Below are positions 10,775 through 20,620 of a stretch of DNA of 64,000 nucleotides, piece by piece. The stretch covers positions 62,001 to 126,000 of the forward strand of contig FMBT01000301.1 in the NCBI GenBank assembly GCA_900095095.1, read 5' to 3'. Each line of letters starts with the position of its first letter. Positions within the stretch are counted from its first letter, which is position 1. This stretch comes from Fragilariopsis cylindrus CCMP1102. Its lineage: Eukaryota > Bacillariophyta > Bacillariophyceae > Bacillariales > Bacillariaceae. Under the pieces are notes generated by a model that was not told the origin of the DNA, made no database searches, and saw only the letters and a list, made by a program, of their open reading frames with translations. Made by a program: the position numbers and the translations under genes.

Positions 10775-13123
10775 CTATGTGCTCCCAATATTTCCAGCAT
10801 CAGTACTTTCTGTTGCTAGTGTAAAGCTCGTGATGGATGAGGATGTAATGTCGTCGTCATCATCATTATTATTATTATCATTATTATTACTATTATCATT
10901 ATTATTATCATCATCATCATCATCATCATTATCATCATTATCATCATTATCATCATTATCATCACTATCATTTCTTGACCAAGAAAGTTTGATAGAGTTC
11001 AAAAGTTCTATTCGCTTTTCTGTTAATTTATTTCTCCTTTGTTGATTATAGAAAACCCAACTTCCAAGCTGAGGATCTGCTGGAAAGCGTCTAGGCACAT
11101 TCGTATGTTTGTACTGTTTCTTGTACGCAACAAGTCGGTTATACATCTCCATCCATTGCTTATCCCATGGATCCCAAACAAATCCGATGGATTCAAGAAG
11201 TTCCGTGCGTTTATCAGATAATTTGTTCTTCTTGTAAACCACTCGTTGAGTATTTACCCATTGTCCAAGCTGTCGATCTTCTGTATACTGCTGTGGCACT
11301 TTGATTGACCTATACTGTTTGTTGTACGCCACAAGTTTCTGATACATCTCCATCCATTGCGCATCATGTGTTCTCTTTGTTGGTTCATCGTTGTCATCAT
11401 CATCATCATCATCATCATCATCAATGCCCATCGGCGTATCGTCTTCATCAACATACATTGTATCGTCTTCGTCTTTGTCTATACCATCGACCTCCAAATA
11501 AGTTGGAGATAAACATGTATTAGTAGTTTTGGCATTAACGGAGACTTTGGACGACGAATTGTCTTTGGTTTTGTCGTCATTTCGTTCTACAAGATCGTCA
11601 TCACTATTGTTGTCATTATTGCTGTTGATACTACTGTCGTCAGTATTGATGTTATCGTTATTGTCAACGATGGCGTTTACATTATTTTTTTCACTACTAC
11701 CTTCTTCCACCTTTTCCTTCATATCGATATCGATATCGATATCGATATCGATATCGATATCGATACCGATACCGATATCAACATTGTTATCGGTTTCATG
11801 ATATCTGCTGTAAAATTTATCACCATCATTAGCAACAGGATTCGCTCTCAACATCCCTAAGATTTTGTTATCTTGACGATCATGAACATCACAAAACATA
11901 CGACACAGGTATGTTGATGGAAATTTTATATACTCGTATTCAATACACTTGTCAGTTTCTAGGAAGACATTATACCATATAGCATTCCTCTTGTCATCAT
12001 CCGTCATAGTCGACAAACATGGATTCATCGAAGGAGAGGTAGGAAGTACTGCTGATTCAACAATTCCTTGTTTACCATTCAAATGTATCATTGATTCATG
12101 CATCAATCCTGATACAATAACTCGATCTCTATTAAAGTTATTTGTTATAGGGCGATGTGTAAGAGAGAGGTAGGAAGGAAAGGAATGAATGAGTGATTGA
12201 GTTAGACTAGACAGTTGTAAAAACAAAACAAAAAACATCAGCAGCAATAACAATACAAGACATTCCATTCACTAACGTAACAACATATCGTACCCATAAT
12301 GAAAGTGTTCCTGTTGTTGTTGTCCTGCCTGTTCAACTCTGTTGCTAAAAACATCATCCGGTTGAGGCTGTTGAAATTGCTGTTGCTGTTGTTGCTGCTG
12401 TTCATTGTCCATCCCATTATTATCGTTATTATTACTATTGTTGTCATCGTTTTTGTTTTTGTTGTTGTTGCTGTTGTTATTGTTTTCATTATTATTATGA
12501 TCATCATTATTAGTCAACGTCGCAGCAGCAACAGCAACAGCAGCAGCAACAGGACTTCTTCCCTTCGACGACAATCCTTCTTCTTCTTCTTTTCCTCCCT
12601 TTTTCGATTCTTCAGAAGCATAATCAGCAGTACCAACGGTAGAATCAGCGATGGTAGCATTCGTATCATCTGCATCTGCTTGTTCATCATCGTCTTCTTC
12701 ATCATCATCATCATCATCATCATCTTCATCATCAGGTCTTTTTCGTTTTTTCTCATTACTATCAACATTATTAATATCGATATCGATATCGAAATCATCA
12801 TCATCAGCTTCATCAGTAGCAGCATCATCAGCATCATCAGCATCAATATTACCTGAGTTCGATGCAGCAACAGCAGCAGCAGCAGCACCGGTTGCTGCTG
12901 GAGTATTAACAGCACCGATCTGACTTTTCAGTGCTTCAATATCTGCACTATTTTTTGCCAACATTAGCGCATTCGCATCGTTGTTGTTGTTGGCGGCCAT
13001 GTTGGCGGCCAAGAGTTCCTCCATTATTGCAAACATTGTTGCCATTAGCGCATTCGCATCGTTGTTGTTGGCGGGGGCCACGAGTGCCTCGAGTGCCTCC
13101 ATTCTTGTCAACATTGTTGCCAT
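10775..13123 (-). CDS. Acidic protein with two helicase-associated (HA) domains; probably two exons
   Basis: Two long frames on the minus strand, 13123-12272 (283 residues) and 12268-10775 (497 residues), are in the same phase and separated only by two stop codons. A GTACG donor at 12293 and a CTGTCTAG acceptor at 12208-12207, preceded by a T-rich tract, would remove 87 bases. That joins 13123-12294 to 12206-10775 in frame and gives about 753 residues. Exon 1 has two 26-27-residue helical units (MATMLTRMEALEA..NNNDANAL), an acidic region with KKRKRP (likely nuclear signal), and Asn and Gln runs. Exon 2 has a DI-repeat, an acidic tract, then two HA domains (WMEMYxxLVAYxKQY ... VPxx ... LGxWV ... 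LLxSI) at about residues 305-431 of the second frame. An Asp/Asn-rich tail follows. HA domains are thought to bind nucleic acids and are abundant in diatoms. No helicase core is present. Without the intron the second frame would begin at ATG 12268 with a hydrophobic stretch. Confidence 0.75.
11722..11777. repeat. CGATAT hexamer array inside the HA gene
   Basis: Eight or more tandem ATCGAT/GATATC-type units encode an alternating Asp-Ile run in the second exon. A short cousin at about 12775-12795 encodes DIDID in the first exon. The hexamer is self-complementary, so both strands carry the same repeat. Confidence 0.85.
12955..13121 (-). repeat. Coding repeat module EALEA-NNNDANAL, copy 1
   Basis: Two tandem units of about 80 bases encode MATMLTRMEALEALVAPA and its relative MATMFAIMEELLAANMAA, each followed by N(3-4)DANAL. 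The same module, similar at the DNA level, is found at 36226-36385 in a different gene. GCGCATTCGCATCGTTGTTG is common to both. Confidence 0.85.
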
Positions 13124-13989
13124 TAGCTGTATTTTGGCGTTGTTTGTTCGAAGGTGTACTGTACAGGAGTACTAGTATAATGATGATGTTAATTGGAATT
13201 CAAAGACGTAAGAGATTATAAGTGCTGAATGGAATGGAATGGAATGTGGTGAGGAAGGGATGGGGTTAGTTGAGTTGAATTGAGTTGAGAATATTGACCG
13301 AGTAGTAGTCGAAGTCTGTCTCTAAAATTGATCCAGTTCTTACCACACAGTACGACGCGATCAAATTTAAATGTAAATGTAACTGTAACTGTAACTGTAA
13401 ATGTAGTATTATCTTATCGACTTACTTTTTTTGGAAATGTGAATAAAGACGTTGCTTGATTTATGGTCTTACTGCAGGAAATTAGATAAAAGCGGTACAG
13501 TACAGTACAGTGCAGTGCAGTGGGGAGGTGGATGAGTTGATAATATTGACCGAGTACAGTACAGTACGTAGTCAAAGTTTCTCTGAATGAAAGTAAATAT
13601 TATGAAGGTAGCTAAAGCGGATTCGATTCGATTCAGTTGTCCTTGAAGTAAATGTAAATGTGCGTCGTGTGTTCGTCGTGTGTGTGCTGTACTTTTAAGA
13701 AAGTGTTTGAAGCTGCTTGTTCTGTTTTGCTGTCTTAGTCTGTTTTTCCGTCTTGCTTTGCACTATCATATAACGTTGCTGTACTGTATGGATTTATTTT
13801 GGTACAGTATTCGGTAATATTCGGCGGTATTCCTTGATAAAATCTGTTGATCGATCACTCGAGAGGTCTAATTTTTTTTTAAAACTAAGGTGTGAGTCGA
13901 GTGAGTCGAGTGATGATTGATTCTTGATTCAAATTTTAATTTTCAAATATACGGTAGCGAGTGCACAGCCATACATTTCGAATTGGTAA
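13124..13989. other. Intergenic, no gene seen
   Basis: Upstream region of the HA gene. It contains GTAACT/GTAAATGT hexamer runs near 13370-13405 and repeated ACAGTACAGTAC tracts near 13497 and 13557. Two diverged copies of a TTGACCGAGTA-type phrase lie at about 13293 and 13547. No coding region was recognised. Confidence 0.45.
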
Positions 13990-14226
13990 TTAAAAAGGTG
14001 ATGGCAGTTCCAGCCTTGCTTGGTTCTTCACAGATGTCGACAATTGAACATCTTCTGGATCAGTATCTTCTAAGAAAATCTTTTCCAGAAATCTTTGTCC
14101 GACCATACTATTACCAATAACGACGACACGTTTCTTAGCATCTAGTTCAGTACTAGTACTAGTACTAGCTGTTGTTGACGTGGTAGTTAGTGAAAGGAAT
14201 GGCTTGACGAGGAACAACAAATGCAT
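13990..14226 (-). pseudogene. Fragment of NAD(P)H nitrite reductase N-terminus (NirB-like)
   Basis: From ATG 14226 the minus strand encodes a short Thr/Ser-rich leader and then KKRVVVIGNSMVGQRFLEKI. This is the FAD-binding Rossmann start typical of NirB-type nitrite reductases, where VVVIGNGMVGxRF is usual. It is followed by LEDTDPEDVQLST. The expected continuation FCEEP is visible in the neighbouring frame directly after LST (TGTGAAGAACCA), so a single-base loss has shifted the frame. After that nothing of the roughly 1000-residue enzyme remains. This is a truncated, frameshifted copy of a host gene. Confidence 0.7.
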
Positions 14227-14654
14227 CAATGACGACGACGGTAGTACTTATACTTGCAGCAAGAGTTGCGTCGAGTACAGCTGCTAACGACACGTTCGTC
14301 GACAGCAAAATAAGATTTGAATGAATTGAATCGAATCCATTTAATTACCATGACGATGGGGTTCGATTTGATTCGATTCTACTTCAACATGCAGGAAGGT
14401 AATAATAATAACAATACTAGAATTGATTCGCTTGCTTCTTTATTAATGGATATGCCAGACCAGACGGCATGCATGCATGGACATCAAGGAAGTTGAAGTT
14501 GAGTTGAAGTTGAGTTGAAAGCAAATACAATACAATACAATTACTAACTAACGGTACCTCGATTCTCTTCTGCAGCTGTCGGCTCGACTCGACTCGGCTT
14601 ATTTCTATTATCTATATCCTCTCATATCTTATTCCTATCTAATATCATCTTTAT
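14227..14654. other. Intergenic, no gene seen
   Basis: Between the NirB fragment and the 3' end of the cyclase gene. It contains GATTCGATT-type repeats, GAGTTGAAGTT repeats near 14490 and ATACA repeats near 14525. No coding signal. Confidence 0.5.
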
Positions 14655-15973
14655 TCATTCATTAATACGGATATGATATACTGTATTCCAATATTTACCA
14701 GTTAGTAACCATTCTTTCCCATCTGTATTTGGTATGATAGCAATACCATTAAAGACATCTGGTTCCGGTAATACTACTAATTCTAATTCTATATCATTAT
14801 TTTGATCAATATTATTATTCTCGCTATTTTGATGAACTTCTTTTGTCTTCTTCTTATTGGTTCGTAATGATTTTGGATACAAAATTTTATCATTACCATT
14901 AGGACTATTAAAATTATATACTGTTAGAACTAAACCTGTCTCAGGGTCAATTCGTAATACAATATCATCAAATATTTTATTTGCAAGTATCGTATTTGTT
15001 GTTATATCATACTCTAATTCATTAATATAATTGATTGGATACGACGTTGAATCTTCTTTTCTTGGCCAAAGTATGGTACTTTTTTGATCATCATTCTCAT
15101 TCTCATATGTGATTAATTCATTGATATATACACGTTGTTTAGGACGTATTTCTTGAAATTGTCGATTCCAATAATGGATATAATCACTACCATCAGTGAC
15201 ATAAAATATTTTTTCAGTAGGATTATAGGTAATACCCCAACCTTCCTTCGTGGTGGTTTCGGATGGCCATGTTTGTATAGTTTTTAATAATTCCAGTGTA
15301 TGTGCATCATAAATTAATATTGTTTGTTCCCGATATGTCAATTGAACATATAAGTCACGTTCTACTGGTTCAACTTCATTAATACCGTCTGTATCATCAC
15401 CATCAATTTCAATAAGTGTATCTGTATAGAAACATAATCCTTCTCCAAATAATGTTTGATTCATCCTCGTTTCTTTAATAATTGTACCGGTAGTTGGTTC
15501 CCATATTCGGATTAAAGAATCACCATACATACCAGTAGATTCGACTACTAAAAGTGGTTGAGGTGGATTATCGCTGGTAGTGTCGTCGTTTGTATTGTCG
15601 TTTACGTTGGTATTTCTATTACAAGTTCCGTCGTCGTCGTCGTTGTCCTCTGCATTACACTCTTCTTCTTCTTCTTGTTCTTGTTGTTGCTGTTGCTGTT
15701 GCTGTTGCTTTTGTTTATGCTGCCGTTGTTGTTGTGCTTTATAATTATCGAATAGAGTGGAGGCAATGTGAAATGGTACCACTTCTAATCCTTGTGTAAA
15801 TGAGAATGGATCATGTGCATATTTTTTGAGTAGTGTCCAATTATCTGTCATTATTGTACTTGTACTATCATCGATACTATGAATCATTGACGGTGGTGGT
15901 ACTTCTTCTTCTGCTGCTGCATCTGCTTCTTTCACTACCGTAGTATCAACTGATCTAGTAGCTGGTAGTGACT

Positions 15974-16008
<35 letters not shown>

Positions 16009-16352
16009 GAGGACGATGACGAAGACGAGGAAGAAGTAGTCACAGAAGAAGTAGTCGTCACTATTGTAGTAGCAATAATAGCAATCATAATAAAAGTGAT
16101 CAATAAATAAAGTATACGATTATTATTACTACGACGTCGTAGATTCATGACTGATTGTTTTGCCTCCTCCTCCTCCTCATCGTCATCGTCATCGTTATTA
16201 TGTGGTAGTCTCTTCTTTTTCGATTTTGTTCTATTCATTTGCTTTTTCTTATTCATATTCTTCTTTAATTGTTTATTGTTATTATTATTATTATTATTAT
16301 TCGTCTTCGTCCTCGGAACGTTACTAACACCACCAACACTATTACTCATCAT
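14655..16352 (-). CDS. Glutaminyl-peptide cyclotransferase, plant/bacterial-type five-bladed propeller (membrane-anchored)
   Basis: 565 residues from ATG 16352. The N-terminus is Asn/Lys-rich and basic. A single membrane segment at about 79-99 (RILYLLITFIMIAIIATTIV) makes this a type II membrane protein. A long Ser/Thr linker and a Gln-rich insert follow. Catalytic-domain landmarks are present in order: KYAHDPFSFTQGLEV (about 177-191), STGMYGDSLIRIW, GEGLCFY, LTYREQTILIYD (about 336), EGWGITYNP (about 371), VTDGSDYIHYW, INELEYD (about 444), DDIVLRIDPETG, DVFNGIAIIP (about 531) and LTGKYWNTVYHI at the end. These are the hallmarks of the plant/bacterial Glu_cyclase_2 family, which converts N-terminal Gln to pyroglutamate in the secretory pathway. 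Low-complexity inserts make it longer than the usual 270-330 residues. It is divergent from the Cys-rich precursor at 16971. Confidence 0.85.
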
Positions 16353-16749
16353 ATTAGAAACGTAATTATAAATAATTGATCGTTGAGAGTCGTTATCGTT
16401 ATCGTTGTCGTTGTCGTATAGCTTTCACTTGAACTGTCGATATCGATATCGTTTGTGGTGTATCAAATTATATTTCTCTACTACTATTCTTCATAGATCT
16501 TTCTCTTTCTCTTTCTCTCTCGATCTGTCTTGTTTTGTCGTGATACTAGTAGATTTTATTACGTTGCTTGTGCGTTGCTTGCTTGGGCCTACTAACTTAC
16601 TGTACCATACATACGACTGTACTGTATTTTACTGTACAGTGTATGAAATTTGCGCGCGCGACATTCCTTTTCTTGGTCCTTTCGCAAAGCAGGAATAGCT
16701 ATAACTGTACAGTACAGTATTTCACGCCAAGAAGAAAGAAGTTATGGCG

Positions 16750-16836
16750 CTTCGCTTTATTTGGTCACCTTCACGCACTGCTGTAAAAAAAAATACGACA
16801 CTTCATATTAAAAAAAGCGAAGGTGCATGTCGTATT
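16750..16836. other. Nested inverted repeats upstream of the Cys-rich precursor
   Basis: AATACGACA at 16792-16800 pairs with TGTCGTATT at 16828-16836. CTTCGCTTT at about 16750-16758 pairs with AAAGCGAAG at about 16814-16822. The elements interleave, so only one stem could form at a time. They lie in the shared upstream region of two divergent genes. They might be regulatory or the remains of a small inverted-repeat element. Confidence 0.55.
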
Positions 16837-16884
16837 AATTAATATTGTAGTATATTATAATCATCTCACAAATTAAAAATACTC

Positions 16885-16969
16885 AAACAACAAAACAATA
16901 AAACAACCAAACTACAAAACAACAAAACAACTAAACAACTAAACAACCAAACTACCAACAAAACTAAAC
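16885..16969 (+). repeat. AAACAACCAAAC-type leader repeat
   Basis: About 85 bases made only of AAACAA, AAACAACTAAAC and AACCAAACTAC variants run up to ATG 16971. It is nearly free of G and T, which suggests an unstructured 5' leader. Confidence 0.75.
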
Positions 16970-16970
16970 G

Positions 16971-17255
16971 ATGAATTCAAAAATGAATACTATTGTTATT
17001 GCTGCACTTTTCTTAGTGTTGTTCACTTCAATGATGCAAATGAACGGTGTTGAAGCCGCCAAGAATAATAGGAATAATAGAAAACTTCGAGGAGCAGAGA
17101 ATAATAATAATGAAGTTGACGAACAAGTAGTGCCAGTAACAAAGCGAAACGATGGTGGTCGACAAAGTTCTTGTGCAGAATGCTGCGGCCGAGTTGTTGC
17201 AGCTGAATGCTGTAGCTTCTGCAGCATCAGTTGCTTCTGCAGCAGCAGCTTTTAA
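16971..17255 (+). CDS. Small secreted Cys-rich prepropeptide
   Basis: 94 residues. A signal peptide (MNSKMNTIVIAALFLVLFTS, cleavage near VEA-AK at about 28-30) is followed by a basic/Asn-rich pro-region containing RKLRG (37-41). Next come an acidic stretch and a dibasic KR at 58-59. The remaining 35 residues hold eight Cys at 68, 71, 72, 80, 81, 84, 88 and 90. The CC pairs and CxC suggest a tightly disulfide-bonded or metal-binding mini-protein. Arg64 precedes Gln65, so trimming there would leave an N-terminal Gln, the substrate of the enzyme encoded head-to-head at 16352. I do not recognise a family. ATG 16971 is the first start after the A/C-rich leader. It could be a signalling, defence or metal-binding peptide; none is shown. 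Confidence 0.7.
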   Translation: MNSKMNTIVIAALFLVLFTSMMQMNGVEAAKNNRNNRKLRGAENNNNEVDEQVVPVTKRNDGGRQSSCAECCGRVVAAECCSFCSISCFCSSSF

Positions 17256-17561
17256 ATTACAAGTTATGTATCTACACTGCACTATCTACACTACACTACC
17301 TACACTTCACTAGCTACACTTCAGCTTCGGAAACATACGGAGAGAAAACACTACATATTTTGCATTGCTTGTGTATGCATCCTAACTGGAGAAAAAAAGT
17401 AGAATCACACAACTCATTTACTGCACGGTACTTAACTTTATTTGCTATAAATACTACAATTATTTATCTTAAAATCGATTGATCTACATGCATAATATAT
17501 GTTTTCATTTTACACTCCTTCATATGTACACGCATGCATGCGTCCGCTGCGCCATACTATA

Positions 17562-19085
17562 CTATGCAGCAGCAGCATCTAAGGCATCAATAAGATTTTG
17601 AATATTGTTTGCTGTAATATCAATACTAAGATTTTCATCATTGGTTCCAATTTGAAATCGATAACTTTTTGCATTCGCTAGGAATTGACCAGCTGTATCT
17701 GCTTTCAATTTTTTAGCACCATTTTTACTCTTCTTACTCTTCTTACAAGGGTTATTTTTGGAACTTTTACAACTTTTAGAGTTAGAGCTCCGGTCAGTAT
17801 TTAAATTAATAACCATTGAGCTTCTTTTGGTAGCTTGAACTTGAGTACCAAGAGCAATAGATAAATCTCGTTTAGCGATGTTATCTGTACCACCTACTAC
17901 AACAGAATATTCTCCAGCTGAAGTATTACCTTTACCTCCCGTAACAACAGAACCGATACTTTTTTTAGATTTATTTTTATGCCCACCTGTTACTGTTGCA
18001 CCATTTGCATTTGATTGGAAGGAAGAATCTTGAATGGTATTATCTTGTCCACCAGATATAGTTGGACAATTGAATGCGCTACCCTTATTTTCACTATCTT
18101 TTTTAGGTCCTATTCTATTCGATGTACCTCCCGTAATGACAGCCGATTTAGTATTGGCAATAGAATTTTTATCCCCACCATTAATAACAGCTGTTATAGC
18201 TGCTATCTCATTTTCATTTCCACCACTTACAATAGATAATTCACCAATAGCAGTATTACCTTTCCCACCACCAATACTTGCATAATTTCGTGTATCAATT
18301 TTGTCGATACTATTTCCACCATTATTATCTTGACCACCATTAACAGAACAAAATGCACCTAGTGCAAAATTGTTATCACCTAACAAAACAACTGAAACTT
18401 TACCTGTTCGATCAACTGTTGGTGATGATGTTGGTGATGATGTTGGAGTTGACGAAGGATCATCACTTGGTGTTAAAGTTGGACTTGTGGAGGGATCATC
18501 ACTCGGCGACGAGCTTGGACTTGTGGAGGGATTCTCGCTTGGTGAATCAGATGGCGAATCGGAAGGTGTTGAACTCGGTGAATTAGATGGCGAAGTAGAC
18601 GGTGCAGCCGACGGTGTTGAACTTGGTGAACTAGACGGCGAAGTAGACGGCGAATCGGACGGTGTTGAACTTGGTGAATTAGATGGCGAAGTAGATGGTA
18701 CAGCCGATGGCGATGAGCTAGGAGATACGGAAGGTGATGAACTAGGAGAAACGGACGGTTCATTAGACGGTGCAGCCGACGGTGTTGAACTAGGAGAAAC
18801 GGACGGTGGTGAACTCGGAGAATCGGACGGTTCATTAGATGGAATGTCAGAAGGATTGTCAGAAGGTGATGGTGTTGCTAAATCCAATGTTGGTGCTGGA
18901 CTAGCTGTTGGAAATGTACCACCTGATGTGGGTGCTGCAGTTGGATTTGGTTCAATACCACTTCCACTTCCACTTGCAGTAGCTGATGGTGCTTCAGTCG
19001 ATTGGGCGTTTACTACACCAAATCGAGTGCTACTACAAGATAAGGTGGCGATTGTCAAAATGGCATAACAATAATAAAACTTCAT
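17562..19085 (-). CDS. Secreted PS-rich protein with YadA-head-like repeats and Lys-rich tail
   Basis: 507 residues from ATG 19085. Signal peptide ends near VVNA-QS (about 27). Residues about 45-225 are a Pro/Ser spacer built of PSxxPS units (PSNEPS, PSSSPS, PSTSPS), typical of diatom extracellular proteins. Residues about 232-432 hold tandem units of the form SIxxGGxxNxAxG (ASIGGGKGNTAIG, SIVSGGNENEIAA, AVINGGDKNSIAN, SVVTGGKGNTSAG, SVVVGGTDNIAKR, LSIALGTQVQATK). These resemble the left-handed beta-roll repeats of YadA/trimeric autotransporter heads. A Lys/Ser/Cys tract follows (CKSSKNNPCKKSKKSKNGAK), similar in spacing to silica-associated lysine clusters, then a C-terminal domain ending in poly-Ala. 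Likely a cell-wall or adhesion protein. Convergent with the Cys-rich precursor. Confidence 0.8.
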   Translation of the reverse strand: MKFYYCYAILTIATLSCSSTRFGVVNAQSTEAPSATASGSGSGIEPNPTAAPTSGGTFPTASPAPTLDLATPSPSDNPSDIPSNEPSDSPSSPPSVSPSSTPSAAPSNEPSVSPSSSPSVSPSSSPSAVPSTSPSNSPSSTPSDSPSTSPSSSPSSTPSAAPSTSPSNSPSSTPSDSPSDSPSENPSTSPSSSPSDDPSTSPTLTPSDDPSSTPTSSPTSSPTVDRTGKVSVVLLGDNNFALGAFCSVNGGQDNNGGNSIDKIDTRNYASIGGGKGNTAIGELSIVSGGNENEIAAITAVINGGDKNSIANTKSAVITGGTSNRIGPKKDSENKGSAFNCPTISGGQDNTIQDSSFQSNANGATVTGGHKNKSKKSIGSVVTGGKGNTSAGEYSVVVGGTDNIAKRDLSIALGTQVQATKRSSMVINLNTDRSSNSKSCKSSKNNPCKKSKKSKNGAKKLKADTAGQFLANAKSYRFQIGTNDENLSIDITANNIQNLIDALDAAAA

Positions 19086-20280
19086 TGTTGTGGTCGTTGT
19101 TTAATAGTTAATAGTATTGGTATTTGTATTTTGTGTTTACTTCCTTACGATTATTCTATATGATAGATGTATTAGGAACAGGAACAGAGGCAACATCGAC
19201 AGTACAGTATGTGCATGTAAGCACTACAGTGTAAAAATAACGTAGTAGTAGTCGCTGTTATGCACAAAAAGAAGAAAGAAAAAAGAAAACACAAAAGCAA
19301 TGACGAAAGTACAGCATTGTGTAATGGGTGGGTAAGATATAAAAACCTTGGCTTCAATTAATACTAGTAAAACAGGCCCAAACAATAAACGATTCTTGTG
19401 TAACGTTAATACGTGTTGATAGCGGTTACGATCATTGAATAATACTATAATAGATTGAGGAATAGTAGGTTTGCCATTTCGACTCACTTAAGCTCTAAAC
19501 TACTTACTGTAATACTGTAGTCTACAAATAATTTGACGAACCGGTAAGAACATCATGTCAGGTTAATGAAACTTTGTGGAACAAAATGCCTACGAACGAA
19601 TATAGAAAATATTTATATCAGCGAACATTAAATCTTTTTTTTGCTAAAAAATAACACAATGGCTATCATCAATCTGTAATCCACAACCACTTCACTAGAT
19701 CTGATAAAAAGAATATTATTTGGATATTATTTGTTCTTTGGTTAACACTTTTAGCTTTTGCGGCATAATATTATCAAAAGTGCTATAAGTGAATTCACAC
19801 ACTAAAGTATGTACTCTCGGAATTGTATCTTGAAATAATAATAGTAATTTCTGTTCCATGAATTTTGTTCGACTACTTAGAGTAAGTAGTAGAGTACTAT
19901 ACGTACCAAAGCATCATAGTAACTCAAAGAATCTAAATCTTTTTCAATCGTGGTTTTGAAAAGTACGCAAAATAAATGCACTAAGAAGATAATGAATGAC
20001 ACGCGTTTAGAAGAGAGCAATTAAGAAATGTAGCAACGACGACCTACTGTACTGTGCAAAAACGTACTTTATTGTTGTATTGTTATACTACCTTACTGGT
20101 TGCTATACTGCTGCCACTGCGACTACTGCTGTTCTTTTTTCACGTCGTTGAGTTTGAGTTGAGTTGAGACCCCAGCCCAGAACAATAAAGACTCGTCACT
20201 CTCATTCCTTCAATATATACACGACGACAACGTTCTACTAATACTACTACTAAAAATAATATTGATACAGAAATTAAAAA
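19086..20280. other. Intergenic, no gene seen
   Basis: Upstream region of the PS-rich protein, then AT-rich DNA. AAAGTATGTACTCTCGGA at about 19804 has a near copy at about 40829 (AAAGTGTGTACTCTCGGA). ORFs here lack motifs. Confidence 0.45.
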
Positions 20281-20289
20281 ATAAATAAG

Positions 20290-20620
20290 TGAAGCACAGA
20301 TGATACGTAAGCAGCTAGTGATTCAAGTAGTGGTGGGAGCTGTCATCGTGAATTATAATGTTACGTTAATAGTGATGATCATTAAAAACGAAAAAGTCGT
20401 GTTGATGATGATGGTCCTGATGATGATTATGATTATGATTGTGATTGTGATAAACATCGTCCATCAATTAGCAGTACAACATCACCAGAGGAAGGCATTG
20501 ATACTATTTCTGCTATTGCTAAATCTACCGGGAGTCTACCAATGATACGGCTGCTACTACATCGCTGATTCTACCGTTGATACTGCTGATTATGCTTATA
20601 CTGGTAGCAGAATTGTTACT
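20290..20620 (+). pseudogene. Remnant related to exon 1 of the HA-domain gene
   Basis: On the plus strand, AATTATAATGTTACGTTAAT ... AAAAACGAAAAAGTC parallels the stretch encoding INNVDSNEKKRKRP in the gene at 12272-13123. GATGAT-rich DNA follows, and then GATACGGCTGCTACTACATC leads into CGCTGATTCTACCGTTGATA and CTGCTGATTATGCTT at about 20545-20607. This nearly equals the reverse complement of about 12622-12685, which encodes DDTNATIADSTVGTADYA. The reading frame is broken several times and there is no HA domain. A decayed relative of the host gene; the adjacent coding-looking stretch DDDYDYD...KHRPSISSTTSPEE is the acidic part. Confidence 0.65.

Noticed and set aside
12299-12923. Long plus-strand frames rich in Ile/Ser/Leu
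   Set aside because: Antisense shadows of the GAT- and AAC-rich exon 1 of the HA gene.
18370-19068. Plus-strand frame of 232 residues with GELDGE repeats
   Set aside because: Antisense of the PSxxPS repeat region; no independent support.
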